Below, piece after piece: positions 15,930-23,985 of a DNA stretch of 29,922 bases. The position numbers were made by a program, and so were the translations under genes. The stretch comes from JBCDGZ01 sp038750655 (lineage in GTDB: Bacteria > Bacteroidota > Bacteroidia > Chitinophagales > Saprospiraceae), in assembly GCA_038750655.1 (NCBI GenBank), contig JBCDGZ010000100.1, forward strand, positions 1 to 29,922, in the 5' to 3' direction. Positions within the stretch are counted from its first letter, which is position 1. Each line of letters begins with the position of its first letter. The notes beneath the pieces were generated by a model. That model was not told where the DNA came from and searched no databases. It was given only the letters and a program-made list of their open reading frames with translations.

Positions 15930-18350
15930 TCAATTCTGCTGCAAATATTTTATGGTGTTAACACGGGCGGCGCGCAGGGTCTGTAGTCCGACGGTAAGCA
16001 AGCTGAGGAGCAGGACGAGTAGGGCGGCAACGGCAAAGTAGATCCATTCTAGTTCGATGCGGTAGGCGAAGCGGGCCAGCCAGTGATCAGCCAGCAGGTA
16101 GCTGATGGGCAGGGCGATGAGCAAGGCCAGTGCGACGAGAAGGAGGAAGGACTTGAGGAGCAGTTGGATGATGTTGAAGACTCCGGAGCCCAGGGTTTTG
16201 CGGATGGCGATTTCTTTGAGTCTGCGTTGAATGGTGAAGGTGGCGAAGCCAAAGAGCCCCAGACAGGAAATGAACAGGGCGATCCCCGCAAAGTAGCGAG
16301 ACAGCAGCCCGACTCTGATTTCCTGAGCGTAGAGCTGTTGGTAGTCCTCGTCGAGAAACTGGTATTCGAAGGGGCTGCCCTCGATGAAGTAAGCTTGGTA
16401 TGCCTCGCGAACGCGATCAACGGTGGCTGCCTCGCTGCCTGCTTGAATTTTGAGCATGACATTGGACGCAAAGTTGCCCGTGGTAAGATTGATGAAGAGG
16501 GGAGCGATTTCTTCGTAGAAAGCTTCGACGTGAAAGTTTTTCGCCACACCAACCACCTCTCGCTTTGTTCCCCATAACTCTACCGTCTGCCCGATGGGAT
16601 CACGGAAGCCCATTTTTTCTACCGCCTTTTCGTTGAGAATAATCTTTTGGTGATCGGTAGAAAAATCCCGGGAATAACCGCGACCGGCTAGCATTTCAAT
16701 ACCCATCGTTTCAATAAAATCGTAGCCGACGGCGATGTTGGCAAACTGTATTGTGCGCTCGGGGTCAGCCCCTGGCCAAGTCAATCCCGTTGTTGTACCA
16801 TAATCGCCCACCATGCTGTGGGCAAAGTTAGAAGCATCGACTACGCCGGGCAGGGCTTTGAGTTGTAGCAAAAAGCCGTCAATATCTGTTGCCGATAGTT
16901 CCTGTACTTCCAACTGTCCTCCCTTCGAAGCTTGTCGTTTTCCCATCGGAAACCAAATGACCTGCTCTTTGGAATAGCCCAGGTTTTTGGATTGAATCAG
17001 GCTGATTTGTTGGTAAATGATAATGACAGAGATGATGAGCGCCGCCGAAATGGCAAACTGGAAGATCACCAGCCCCTCGCGGCTCAGCCGCCCCGCCCAG
17101 CTCTTACTCAGCTCTCCCCGCAGGGCCTTCACCGGCCGGAAGGCGGAGAGGTAAAAGGCGGGGTAAAGCCCCGAGAATAAGCCCGCAAAGAGGGCGATCC
17201 CCGAAGCCGTGAGTAACATCGGGAGCGTATAATTCAAGGCCAGGGTCTGGCCCGTAATGGCGTTGAAGGCCGGAAGAATAAAAGGTGCCAGGGCAAAGGC
17301 GATGAAGAGGGAAAGGAAGGCCAGGAGCACCGATTCGGTCAGGTATTGGAGGATCAGATTGCTGCGCTGTGCGCCCATCGTTTTTTTTACCCCTACCTCC
17401 TTCATACGCGTACTCGCTTGCGCCGTTGCCATATTGATAAAATTGACACAAGCAATCAAAAGAATGAACAGCGCAATGAGTGAAAACAGGCGGACATAGG
17501 CGATCCGGCCTCCGGCCTCCCGACCATTTTCGTAGCGATCATTCAAATAGCGCTGGGCGAAGTTCTGCGCAAACAGGCTATCGTCAGTCTGCTCCTGCTT
17601 GGTTTTCAGAAATCCTTTCAACTTGGCATTGAAAGCGGGCAGGGCCGAGGGGCTATTGAGCAGCACAAAAGTATAGGGATCGGCATTATTCCAACCCTGT
17701 AGTCCTTCTTCAATTTCCAAGAAACGCTGGTAGTTAAAAACGGCATCGAATTGCAGGGTCGAATTCTGCGGCGGAGCCGCAAAGACGCCGCTGATGCGGT
17801 AATTGCCCCCAAAGCTATCGTGTATCCACTGAATCCGGCGGCCTACCACATCGGTGGAGTTGAAAAGGCGTAGGGCCAGCTCGTCCGAGATGGCCACCGC
17901 GAGTTTATCCTGCAAAACCCGCTCGGGGTCCCCCTGTAATAAGGGAAAGCTGAAGAGCCGAAAGAAATCGGGACTAGCGAACTGGTTGCGCGAATTAAAG
18001 AGCCGCTGCCCGCCGTCGGTGATCAACAGTTTTTCTCCCTCAAACCACTCATAGGGTAGCACTGCTACTGATTTTTCTACCTCGGGAAAGGTGGCGCTCA
18101 GGGCTTCGGCCAGCGGCCCCGGTGTGTAGGGTTCTGTCTCGATGCCCTCCGGCCCTGCCGTATTTTGTAGAATCTGGTAGAGGCGATCACTGTTGATGTG
18201 AAATTGATCGACGCGTTTTTCTTGCTGCACCCACAGGTAGATCAGCAGGGCGCAGCAGAGGCCCGCCGAGAGGCTCAGCAAATTGATGAGGGAAGCGGTT
18301 TTGTATCGTTTGAAATTACGAATAGCGATGAGTAGATTGTGTCTCAGCAT
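15930..18350 (-). CDS. FtsX/MacB-type ABC transporter permease, two-unit
   Basis: An 806-residue inner-membrane protein with two MacB_PCD/FtsX units. TM1 is at about 20-42 (ASLINLLSLSAGLC), followed by a periplasmic core to about 280 with DRLYQIL and AVAISDELALRLF. Three helices then include ILLIACVNFINMATA and the coupling segment RMKEVGVKKTMGAQR. A second TM (about 430-450) and periplasmic domain follow, and the final three helices include RLKEIAIRKTLGSG. This is the standard Bacteroidota duplicated permease of mechanotransmission or efflux ABC systems. No ATP-binding subunit is nearby. It lies 80 bases after the LytTR regulator on the same strand, so it may be a target or a co-transcribed partner. 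Confidence 0.92.
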   Translation of the reverse strand: MLRHNLLIAIRNFKRYKTASLINLLSLSAGLCCALLIYLWVQQEKRVDQFHINSDRLYQILQNTAGPEGIETEPYTPGPLAEALSATFPEVEKSVAVLPYEWFEGEKLLITDGGQRLFNSRNQFASPDFFRLFSFPLLQGDPERVLQDKLAVAISDELALRLFNSTDVVGRRIQWIHDSFGGNYRISGVFAAPPQNSTLQFDAVFNYQRFLEIEEGLQGWNNADPYTFVLLNSPSALPAFNAKLKGFLKTKQEQTDDSLFAQNFAQRYLNDRYENGREAGGRIAYVRLFSLIALFILLIACVNFINMATAQASTRMKEVGVKKTMGAQRSNLILQYLTESVLLAFLSLFIAFALAPFILPAFNAITGQTLALNYTLPMLLTASGIALFAGLFSGLYPAFYLSAFRPVKALRGELSKSWAGRLSREGLVIFQFAISAALIISVIIIYQQISLIQSKNLGYSKEQVIWFPMGKRQASKGGQLEVQELSATDIDGFLLQLKALPGVVDASNFAHSMVGDYGTTTGLTWPGADPERTIQFANIAVGYDFIETMGIEMLAGRGYSRDFSTDHQKIILNEKAVEKMGFRDPIGQTVELWGTKREVVGVAKNFHVEAFYEEIAPLFINLTTGNFASNVMLKIQAGSEAATVDRVREAYQAYFIEGSPFEYQFLDEDYQQLYAQEIRVGLLSRYFAGIALFISCLGLFGFATFTIQRRLKEIAIRKTLGSGVFNIIQLLLKSFLLLVALALLIALPISYLLADHWLARFAYRIELEWIYFAVAALLVLLLSLLTVGLQTLRAARVNTIKYLQQN

Positions 18351-18430
18351 AGGATAGTATTTTTTGGAAATCGTATGGACGCTGTCCTATAACTAGAGAC
18401 AGTCCAATTGAGGGAGGGTTGCAGTGTGGA

Positions 18431-19150
18431 CTACATCAAATCAGTTTCGAGACGGCGGAGCAGTTCGCCTCGGTAGCGACTGCCGATGGGAAGCTGGGTT
18501 TCGCCGACGGTGACCTGGGTATGCGAAAAGCGTTGGACTTTGGAGAGGGAGATGATAAAACTGCGGTGGGTGCGCAGGAAGCGCTGCGGTGGTAGCTTCT
18601 CTTCGATCTGGCTGATGCCTTGCAGGGTGATGTGGTCGCCCTCGGTGGTGAGGATTTTGATGTGATTGCGCAGGCTTTCGATGTAGAGGATGTCGTCGAG
18701 GAGGATTTTGACAAATTGGCGGTCGCTTTTGATGTAGAAAAACGGCGGCTCCGTAGGGGCGGGCGCGGGCGCGGCAATCACCGAAGCTTGGGCCGGGCGC
18801 TCCATGCGGAAAACTTTGCCCACCGCTCGCAAAAAGCGATCAAAGGCAATGGGCTTGAGCAAGTAGTCTACGACATCAAACTCGTAGCCCTCCAAGGCAA
18901 ACTCCCGGTGGGCCGTCGTCAGAATTACATGAGGCTTGACTGGCAAGGATTGCAGGAGGCTGAGCCCCGACATCTTGGGCATTTGAATATCCAAGAAAAG
19001 CAAATCGATGTGCTGCTTTTGCAGCGCCGAAAAGGCATCCATTGCATTGTAGAACCGGCCTGTAATCTCTAAGCCCTCGATGTGACCGATATGGCTTTCG
19101 ATGACCTTGATGGCCATTTCTTCATCATCAACGATTAGGCATTTCATCAT
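18431..19150 (-). CDS. LytTR-family response regulator
   Basis: A 239-residue two-component regulator. The receiver domain (residues 1-115) has acidic VDDEE, the phospho-acceptor in LLFLDIQMP, TTAHREFALEGYE and the conserved Lys in LLKPI. A Pro/Ala linker leads to a LytTR DNA-binding domain (about 135-235; FFYIKSDRQFVKI, FLRTHRSFIISL, LPIGSRYR). The start overlaps the end of the kinase gene by 23 bases, so the two are coupled. LytTR proteins bind direct repeats with a period near 21 bases; such repeats occur upstream of the kinase gene. ATGs at 19150 and 19147 are both possible. Confidence 0.95.
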   Translation of the reverse strand: MMKCLIVDDEEMAIKVIESHIGHIEGLEITGRFYNAMDAFSALQKQHIDLLFLDIQMPKMSGLSLLQSLPVKPHVILTTAHREFALEGYEFDVVDYLLKPIAFDRFLRAVGKVFRMERPAQASVIAAPAPAPTEPPFFYIKSDRQFVKILLDDILYIESLRNHIKILTTEGDHITLQGISQIEEKLPPQRFLRTHRSFIISLSKVQRFSHTQVTVGETQLPIGSRYRGELLRRLETDLM

Positions 19151-20198
19151 GCAGCAGCAGGTTTAGTTGTACCAAATAACTTTCTCCACTTTCGATACTC
19201 AGCTTGTGCCGATCGGGATAGAGTAGTTGCAGGCGCTTTTTGACATTGGCCAGCCCGATCCCACTCTGGGTATTCGGCAACTGTGGATTTTCCAGCGTAG
19301 TGGTCGGAACACTATTTTCTATGCTAAAAACAAACTGCTCGTCACGGACCCAAAGATTGATGACCACCCAGGAATTGGACTCACTTTTTTCCACCCCGTG
19401 CTTAAAGGCATTTTCCAAAAAAGGAATCAGCAGCAAGGGGGCAATGGTCTTGCCTTTAATGTCTCCACCCGTTTCAAAGGAGACATCCAGCCGCTTGCCG
19501 TAGCGCAGTTTTTCCAGCTCAATATAATTGCTCAGATTGGCCACCTCCTTCTCCAAATCAATAGCCTCTCTTTCGCATTCGTAGAGCATATAGCTCATCA
19601 TATCCGAAAGTCGGACCACCACATCGGCGGCCTTGGGATGCTGAGTCAGCACCATGCCATATAAGTTGTTCAAGGTATTGAAAAGAAAGTGGGGGTGCAA
19701 TTGGTTTTTCAACAATTTCAATTCTGCGCCCAGCCTTTGCTCAGCAATTTGCATGGTCATTTTTTCTTGATGGAGATTGCGTTGCAGTAGCTTAAAGACG
19801 GTGGGAAGAGAGGAGACGTAGATCAGATCGAGTACCGTATAAAACATACTTTTTCCCGACCAGTAGGGTCTGTTGAATAAATAAGGACAAACAAACTGCT
19901 CATAGATTTTGCTGACCAGCAGGCCTCCGATAAGGGCAAAGGTGATCGTTAAAAGGAAAAAAGCTAGGTAGCGCTTCTTGATCAAATACTGGGGGACGAG
20001 GTAGTAGATGACAAAATAGGTAAAGGGCAGTTTGACACACATCACGCTGAGTTCCACCAGCGTCCAGGTGCCGAAGCTGTATTCGGTGTAAAAGCTATTG
20101 AGGGTGGGGTAGAAGAAGAGCCAGGCTGCCCAATAGCAGACATGGCGCAGTAGGCGCTGCCCGGACCAACCTGTGTATATTTTTTCTACCTGAAACAT
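19128..20198 (-). CDS. LytS/YehU-type sensor histidine kinase
   Basis: A 356-residue membrane sensor kinase. Four hydrophobic segments occupy about residues 15-145, then a coiled coil leads to the His_kinase domain with QLHPHFLFNTLNNLYG (phospho-accepting His) and the ATPase motifs LLIPFLENAFKHGVE (N box) and SGIGLANVKKRLQLLYP (G box). The sensory loops are short, so the signal is probably sensed in the membrane. An upstream in-frame Met at 20273 would add 25 residues; 20198 is preferred because it starts just before the first membrane segment. It partners the LytTR regulator through an overlap. Confidence 0.93.
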   Translation of the reverse strand: MFQVEKIYTGWSGQRLLRHVCYWAAWLFFYPTLNSFYTEYSFGTWTLVELSVMCVKLPFTYFVIYYLVPQYLIKKRYLAFFLLTITFALIGGLLVSKIYEQFVCPYLFNRPYWSGKSMFYTVLDLIYVSSLPTVFKLLQRNLHQEKMTMQIAEQRLGAELKLLKNQLHPHFLFNTLNNLYGMVLTQHPKAADVVVRLSDMMSYMLYECEREAIDLEKEVANLSNYIELEKLRYGKRLDVSFETGGDIKGKTIAPLLLIPFLENAFKHGVEKSESNSWVVINLWVRDEQFVFSIENSVPTTTLENPQLPNTQSGIGLANVKKRLQLLYPDRHKLSIESGESYLVQLNLLLHDEMPNR

Positions 20199-20270
20199 AT
20201 TTCCCACTCTTTTAAATCGCTTGACAGGATCATAAAGGACTATCCATAAGCTGCTCTTGTTTCTTAACCG

Positions 20271-20307
20271 CAAAAATTAATCATTTTCTGTCAACCCTTC
20301 CACAAAA
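20271..20307 (-). promoter_or_regulatory. Possible promoter for the LytS/LytTR operon
   Basis: On the minus strand a TAATTTTTG element (plus 20271-20279) resembles the -7 motif with one extra base, and TTTTG (plus 20303-20307) sits 23 bases upstream as a -33 candidate. The direct repeats lie immediately upstream of this -33, a typical activator position. Confidence 0.35.
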
Positions 20308-20309
20308 TA

Positions 20310-20361
20310 GTACCAAAAGGCCCTCAAGTTGTACGAAAAGTCCCCGAACTGTAACGAAAGC
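20310..20361. promoter_or_regulatory. Three helically phased direct repeats, candidate LytTR operator
   Basis: GTACCAAAAGG (20310-20320), GTACGAAAAGT (20331-20341) and GTAACGAAAGC (20351-20361) recur every 21 and 20 bases, two helical turns. They lie between the LytS/LytTR genes and the divergent outer-membrane protein. The spacing is that of LytTR-family sites (known for the family); binding here is inference. Confidence 0.55.
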
Positions 20362-20468
20362 CTAAATAGCGGCTGCTCTCCCTTTCCGTCCTACTTTCCC
20401 GGCGACTCAGCACTAATCCTGACTTCTTGTTCTAAAAGCTTTTTTATTGAATGAAAATCAATGAAACG

Positions 20469-22877
20469 ATGAAGCGATATTTAATTTTACTTTCTTTTTT
20501 ATTGCTTGTGTCGACTTTAACGGCGCAGCAGAATTGGTCTGGTCAGGTGAAAGGCACCGACGGACAAGCATTAGAATACGCCAATGTGTTATTGTACAAA
20601 ATGCCCGATAGCAGCTTTGTCAGAGGAGCGGTGACGGGAAAGGAGGGCTATTATTTCTTTGAGCAATTGGCCTCTGGTGCTTACTTTTTGAATGCTTCTT
20701 TGTTGGGGTATGGAGATTATTATAGTCCGGCAGTGGAGCTGGACGCTAGTGGGGATATTCAGCATGATGTGGTGTTGCGGGAAGATGGTTTGATGCTGGA
20801 GGCCGTGGATGTGGTGGCTGAGAAGCCTTTGTTTGAGCAGAAGATAGATCGGACGGTGGTCAATGTGCAGAACAGCATTACTTCGGCGGGAGCGACGGCC
20901 TTGGAGGTGTTGGAACGTTCGCCGGGAGTGACGGTGGACCGGATCAACGGGCAGTTGGGCTTGCAGGGAAAGGAGGGGGTGATTGTTATGTTGAACGGTA
21001 AGCGGATGCGGATGGAGGGGCAGGCGCTGGTGCAGTTGCTGCAAAGCATGCCGGCGGGACAGGTGGAGAAGATTGAGCTGATTACGGCTCCGCCGGCTTC
21101 TTTTGATGCCGAAGGCGATGCGGGTATTATCAATATTCAGACGCTTAAGAATGAGGGGGAAGGGATGAATGCCAACATTGCGCTGAACACGGCTTATGGA
21201 CAGCGGGCGAAGTATGGGGGTAGTGTGAATTTTAATTTTAGAAAAAACAAACTCAACCTCTTTGCCGACCTCTCCATGAATCACGACTATTCGCTGCACG
21301 ATGTCGACATTTCTCGGATCAATGAATTCGAAGGGCGCATTACGACTATTGGTATCCGCACGCAGCGTCCTGCTTTTACGGGCTTGTACAATGCTCGTCT
21401 GGGTTTGGACTATGACTTGAGTAAAAAAACGACCGTCGGACTTTTGATGACGGGCTACCGTCGACATTGGGACATGACTTCGACAACCGATAATACGGTG
21501 GTGGATAATATTGATGGGGATTTATCCTCGCAACTGGTGGCTGCGGAAATCAACGATTGGTCGCATTGGATGGTCAATGCCAGTGTGCGGCACCGCTTTG
21601 ATGAGCACTCCGAGCTGGCCTTTGATGTGGATTATTTGGAATACCTCGATGATAATCCGGTTAGCTATCTGGATCGGCAGCGCGACAGTGAGCAGCAATT
21701 GCGAGAAGAGGAGTTTCGGAGTCTGAAATACACGCCGTTGGAATTCAAGGTCGCCCGGCTGGATTACAAGCGCCGCTGGCGTCCCGGCTTCAGCAGCGAA
21801 ATGGGCATCAAAGGCACCCTCTCCGGCTTCACCAACGACGTCAGCGTCGACCGCCTCGACAAGCAAACCTGGGTCAACGACCCCCACTTTACCGACATCT
21901 ATCGACTGGACGAAAAAATCGCCGCCGCCTACGCCTCCTTCGACATCACCCTCAGCCCCCGCCTCAAAGCTAAAGCCGGTCTGCGCTACGAATACTACGA
22001 CAGCGACCTGGGCAGCGATCAGGAGGGCCGACTCCTGCTACAGCAATTTGGCCGCTTGTTTCCCACCGCCTTTCTCACTTGGGAGCTGAACGACCAGCAG
22101 CAAATTCAACTGTCCTACAACGAGCGGATCACCCGCCCGGCCTTCAACGACATTGCTCCAGCTTTCTTCTTCTGGGGCTTCAATACAATCCTGGGGGGCA
22201 ACCCAACGGTAAAGCCCACCATTAGCCGTAAAGTCAGCGCAGCTCTCCGACACAAGAGCTTGCTGCTGACTTTGCAATACAGCGACGACGACAACCCGCT
22301 GGTCTTCCAACCCGAGGTCGACGCCGAGGCCAATGTCCTAATGACGCGCGTTGTCAACATGGCCGACCGCAAAGGTGCCATGATCTCCCTCAATGCCCCT
22401 TGGCAGCTGACTTCCTGGTGGGAAAGCCGCTATAACCTGGCCGCCTACTGGCAACACTTCGAACCCATTGTCGAGGGCGAAGTGCTGACCCGCAACGATC
22501 GCTATGTTACTGCTACGGTCAGTCAAAATTTCAAACTTCCCCAAGACTTCGGTGCAGAGCTGACCGCCAACTGGAGTTCGCGGCGCAGCTGGGGCCTGGC
22601 CCAGGTGCCCGCCCGCGCCTCCTTCAACTTAGGCTTACAAAAGAGCTTCAGCCCCGATGTTAAGCTGAGCCTAAGCTGGAATGACCTCTTCAATCTGGGC
22701 TCTTTCTTCGACATCAACTTTGACGAGCCCGACCTGAACATCGTCTACCGGATGCGCTATGAATTCGAGGGCAATATCGCCCGGCTGGCCCTGACTTGGC
22801 AACTTGGTAATGGTAAGATCAAACGGGGAGCAGAGCGACAGACAGGGTCTGAGGAGGAGCGCCGTCGCATGAATTAA
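20469..22877 (+). CDS. Outer-membrane beta-barrel protein (OMP_b-brl_3 group, TonB-receptor-like)
   Basis: An 802-residue outer-membrane protein. Signal peptide residues 1-20 end LTAQ. A carboxypeptidase-regulatory-like domain follows (about 24-105; QVKGTDGQALEYANVLLYKM). A plug-like domain follows (about 115-220; LEVLERSPGVTVD, VIVMLNGKRMR, IELITAPPASFDAEGDAG), then a long barrel whose end (KRGAERQTG) is a short hydrophilic tail. This matches the large Bacteroidota family PF14905. The substrate is unknown. An ATG at 20451 would add six residues. It diverges from the LytS/LytTR operon across shared repeats. Codon use switches abruptly near 21750 (see findings). Confidence 0.9.
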   Translation: MKRYLILLSFLLLVSTLTAQQNWSGQVKGTDGQALEYANVLLYKMPDSSFVRGAVTGKEGYYFFEQLASGAYFLNASLLGYGDYYSPAVELDASGDIQHDVVLREDGLMLEAVDVVAEKPLFEQKIDRTVVNVQNSITSAGATALEVLERSPGVTVDRINGQLGLQGKEGVIVMLNGKRMRMEGQALVQLLQSMPAGQVEKIELITAPPASFDAEGDAGIINIQTLKNEGEGMNANIALNTAYGQRAKYGGSVNFNFRKNKLNLFADLSMNHDYSLHDVDISRINEFEGRITTIGIRTQRPAFTGLYNARLGLDYDLSKKTTVGLLMTGYRRHWDMTSTTDNTVVDNIDGDLSSQLVAAEINDWSHWMVNASVRHRFDEHSELAFDVDYLEYLDDNPVSYLDRQRDSEQQLREEEFRSLKYTPLEFKVARLDYKRRWRPGFSSEMGIKGTLSGFTNDVSVDRLDKQTWVNDPHFTDIYRLDEKIAAAYASFDITLSPRLKAKAGLRYEYYDSDLGSDQEGRLLLQQFGRLFPTAFLTWELNDQQQIQLSYNERITRPAFNDIAPAFFFWGFNTILGGNPTVKPTISRKVSAALRHKSLLLTLQYSDDDNPLVFQPEVDAEANVLMTRVVNMADRKGAMISLNAPWQLTSWWESRYNLAAYWQHFEPIVEGEVLTRNDRYVTATVSQNFKLPQDFGAELTANWSSRRSWGLAQVPARASFNLGLQKSFSPDVKLSLSWNDLFNLGSFFDINFDEPDLNIVYRMRYEFEGNIARLALTWQLGNGKIKRGAERQTGSEEERRRMN

Positions 22878-22910
22878 CCCTACATACTTACTAACTTAGC
22901 ATAATTGAAA

Positions 22911-22942
22911 GGTGGAGCCACTTAGGCTCCGCCTATTTTTTT
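22911..22942 (+). terminator. Intrinsic terminator after the outer-membrane protein gene
   Basis: GGTGGAGCC (22911-22919), ACTTA, GGCTCCGCC (22925-22933) form a 9-bp stem with one U-G pair, followed by TATTTTTTT. It also overlaps the last codons of the minus-strand DUF2834 remnant. Confidence 0.85.
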
Positions 22943-23214
22943 CTCCCGCAAGTAGAGAAACAGCGGCAGCCCGCCGACTAAGCCCAGAAGCATGGTCAGC
23001 AAATACAGCTAGCCAATGCCTTTCAGGCCGATTCTTTTTCCTTCAGCATAAACCCACAAAAAGAACACAAGTACACTGAAGAGCAGGTCGATACCACTGC
23101 ATCACCCGTCAGTAAGTCAAACGTCATTCGCCGGCGCGTGTGGATAGGGATCGGAGGGCGGCAGGCAAGAGGTAAATAGCAATAATAAGGTAAAGACTGC
23201 TGTGTAAGTAGCAT
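22922..23214 (-). pseudogene. Decayed DUF2834-type membrane protein gene
   Basis: Reading the minus strand, the frame from about 23098 to 22922 encodes IDLLFSVLVFFLWVYAEGKR, then GLKGIG, a TAG at 23011-23009, then LYLLTMLLGLVGGLPLFLY and LREKK before the TAA at 22924. This matches the C-terminal half of DUF2834 proteins (small membrane proteins of about 105-115 residues), where a Trp (TGG) is usual at the stop position. The N-terminal part (SLPYYCYLPLA, TFDLLTGDAVV) reads in a different frame from 23214, so there is at least one frameshift and one nonsense mutation. Sequencing error is possible but would need two events. Confidence 0.7.
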
Positions 23215-23239
23215 ACCTGATTCGTTTGGACAATATCAT
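23117..23239 (-). CDS. Possible 40-residue lipoprotein-like peptide
   Basis: An ATG at 23239 opens MILSKRIRYA, then TAVFTLLLLFTSCLPPSDPY, with a lipobox-like LFTSC and a Pro-rich mature end, stopping at TGA 23119-23117. It is in the same frame as the DUF2834 remnant and starts 26 bases after the GNAT stop. It could be a real small lipoprotein or a chance reading through the decayed gene; confidence is low. Confidence 0.25.
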   Translation of the reverse strand: MILSKRIRYATYTAVFTLLLLFTSCLPPSDPYPHAPANDV

Positions 23240-23265
23240 TTTGTGGTATTTTGGGGAGTGAAATA

Positions 23266-23565
23266 TTATTCAATATTGATGTTCTTCAGCACCAGCTCTC
23301 GCCATTCGGGATGGCGCTTGATGTATGCTGCGACGAAGGGGCAGAGGGGAACGAGGGTCAATTCTTGCCGCTTGACATCTTCGAGGGTCGCTTTGATCAG
23401 TGCCGAGCCGATACCTTTGCCTTCGAGTTCCTTGGGCACTTCGGTATGGGTGAGGTAGATTTTGCCTTTGGCTTTGATGTATTCAATTTTCGGGGTATGG
23501 CCATCGATGTGGAATTCATACTGTTTGGCTTCGGCATTGTCGATTAAAGAATAGGAGTTAGACAT
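23266..23565 (-). CDS. Small GNAT acetyltransferase (YjdJ/NATD1-like)
   Basis: A 99-residue single-domain acetyltransferase of the COG2388 group. It carries GKIYLTHTEVPKELEGKGIG, with EGKGIGSALI as the acetyl-CoA loop, and LVPLCPFVAAYIKRHPEWREL, the family's conserved Cys-Pro-Tyr/Phe segment. These proteins are about 90-105 residues, so it is complete. The substrate is unknown. It precedes the decayed DUF2834 gene. Confidence 0.9.
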   Translation of the reverse strand: MSNSYSLIDNAEAKQYEFHIDGHTPKIEYIKAKGKIYLTHTEVPKELEGKGIGSALIKATLEDVKRQELTLVPLCPFVAAYIKRHPEWRELVLKNINIE

Positions 23566-23985
23566 GGTTATTGATTTTGTTGGATTAAAAAATGGTATTG
23601 TTGATTTTAAGTTATTTCGTTGGTTGATTTTCTAGTGGTGGAGTTGTTCAATTAGAGACAAGAGCGCAAATTGGAATTTGGGGAGGTGGTATAGGTTGGG
23701 GCTTTGTGGGAGGGCCCTGCCTCTGCCGGCAGGCAGGCGCCGGCATCCCCCTTCCTTCGCCAGAGCTTTCACATAGCTCCGCCATTTCCCCTCGTGTCGG
23801 GATGCCGCAAAGTCGCCAAGATCGTACCCCTGATGGATCCTTTTTTAGAGTACGGTCGCTACATAGACGGCGAAAGGGCAAAAATTCCATAATAATTTTA
23901 TTTTATCGTATTTTATAAATATTTTTTTGATGGTTTAAGTTACTGATGAACAGTTATTTATGTGAATATATTTTTTTGAAAAAAA
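23566..23985. other. 420-base non-coding interval
   Basis: The interval holds the GC-rich repeat at 23700-23880 and is otherwise AT-rich. Close to the next gene an A/T-only inverted repeat (ATTTTTTTGAAAAAAAT, 23970-23986) overlaps the stop codon. Frames across it have no recognisable protein features. Confidence 0.5.
23711..23807 (+). repeat. GC-rich dispersed repeat, copy 2, with inverted arms
   Basis: GGGCCC, TGCCTC and CGGCAGGCAGGC (23711-23738) resemble the inverted copy at 7480-7518. CGGCATCCC (23741-23749) pairs with GGGATGCCG (23799-23807). Together this looks like a structured intergenic repeat rather than a gene. Confidence 0.5.

Noticed and set aside
18377..18405. Imperfect hairpin between regulator and permease as a terminator
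   Set aside because: The stem is interrupted by two unpaired bases and has no T run on the minus strand, so termination cannot be supported.
20589..21467. 292-codon minus-strand frame inside the outer-membrane protein gene
   Set aside because: It is antisense to a well-supported gene and rich in His/Arg/Ser from the reverse of G-rich codons.
23648..23918. Three frames of 62-80 codons in the GC-rich repeat
   Set aside because: They overlap each other on both strands, and the DNA shows repeat and inverted-arm structure instead of coding pattern.
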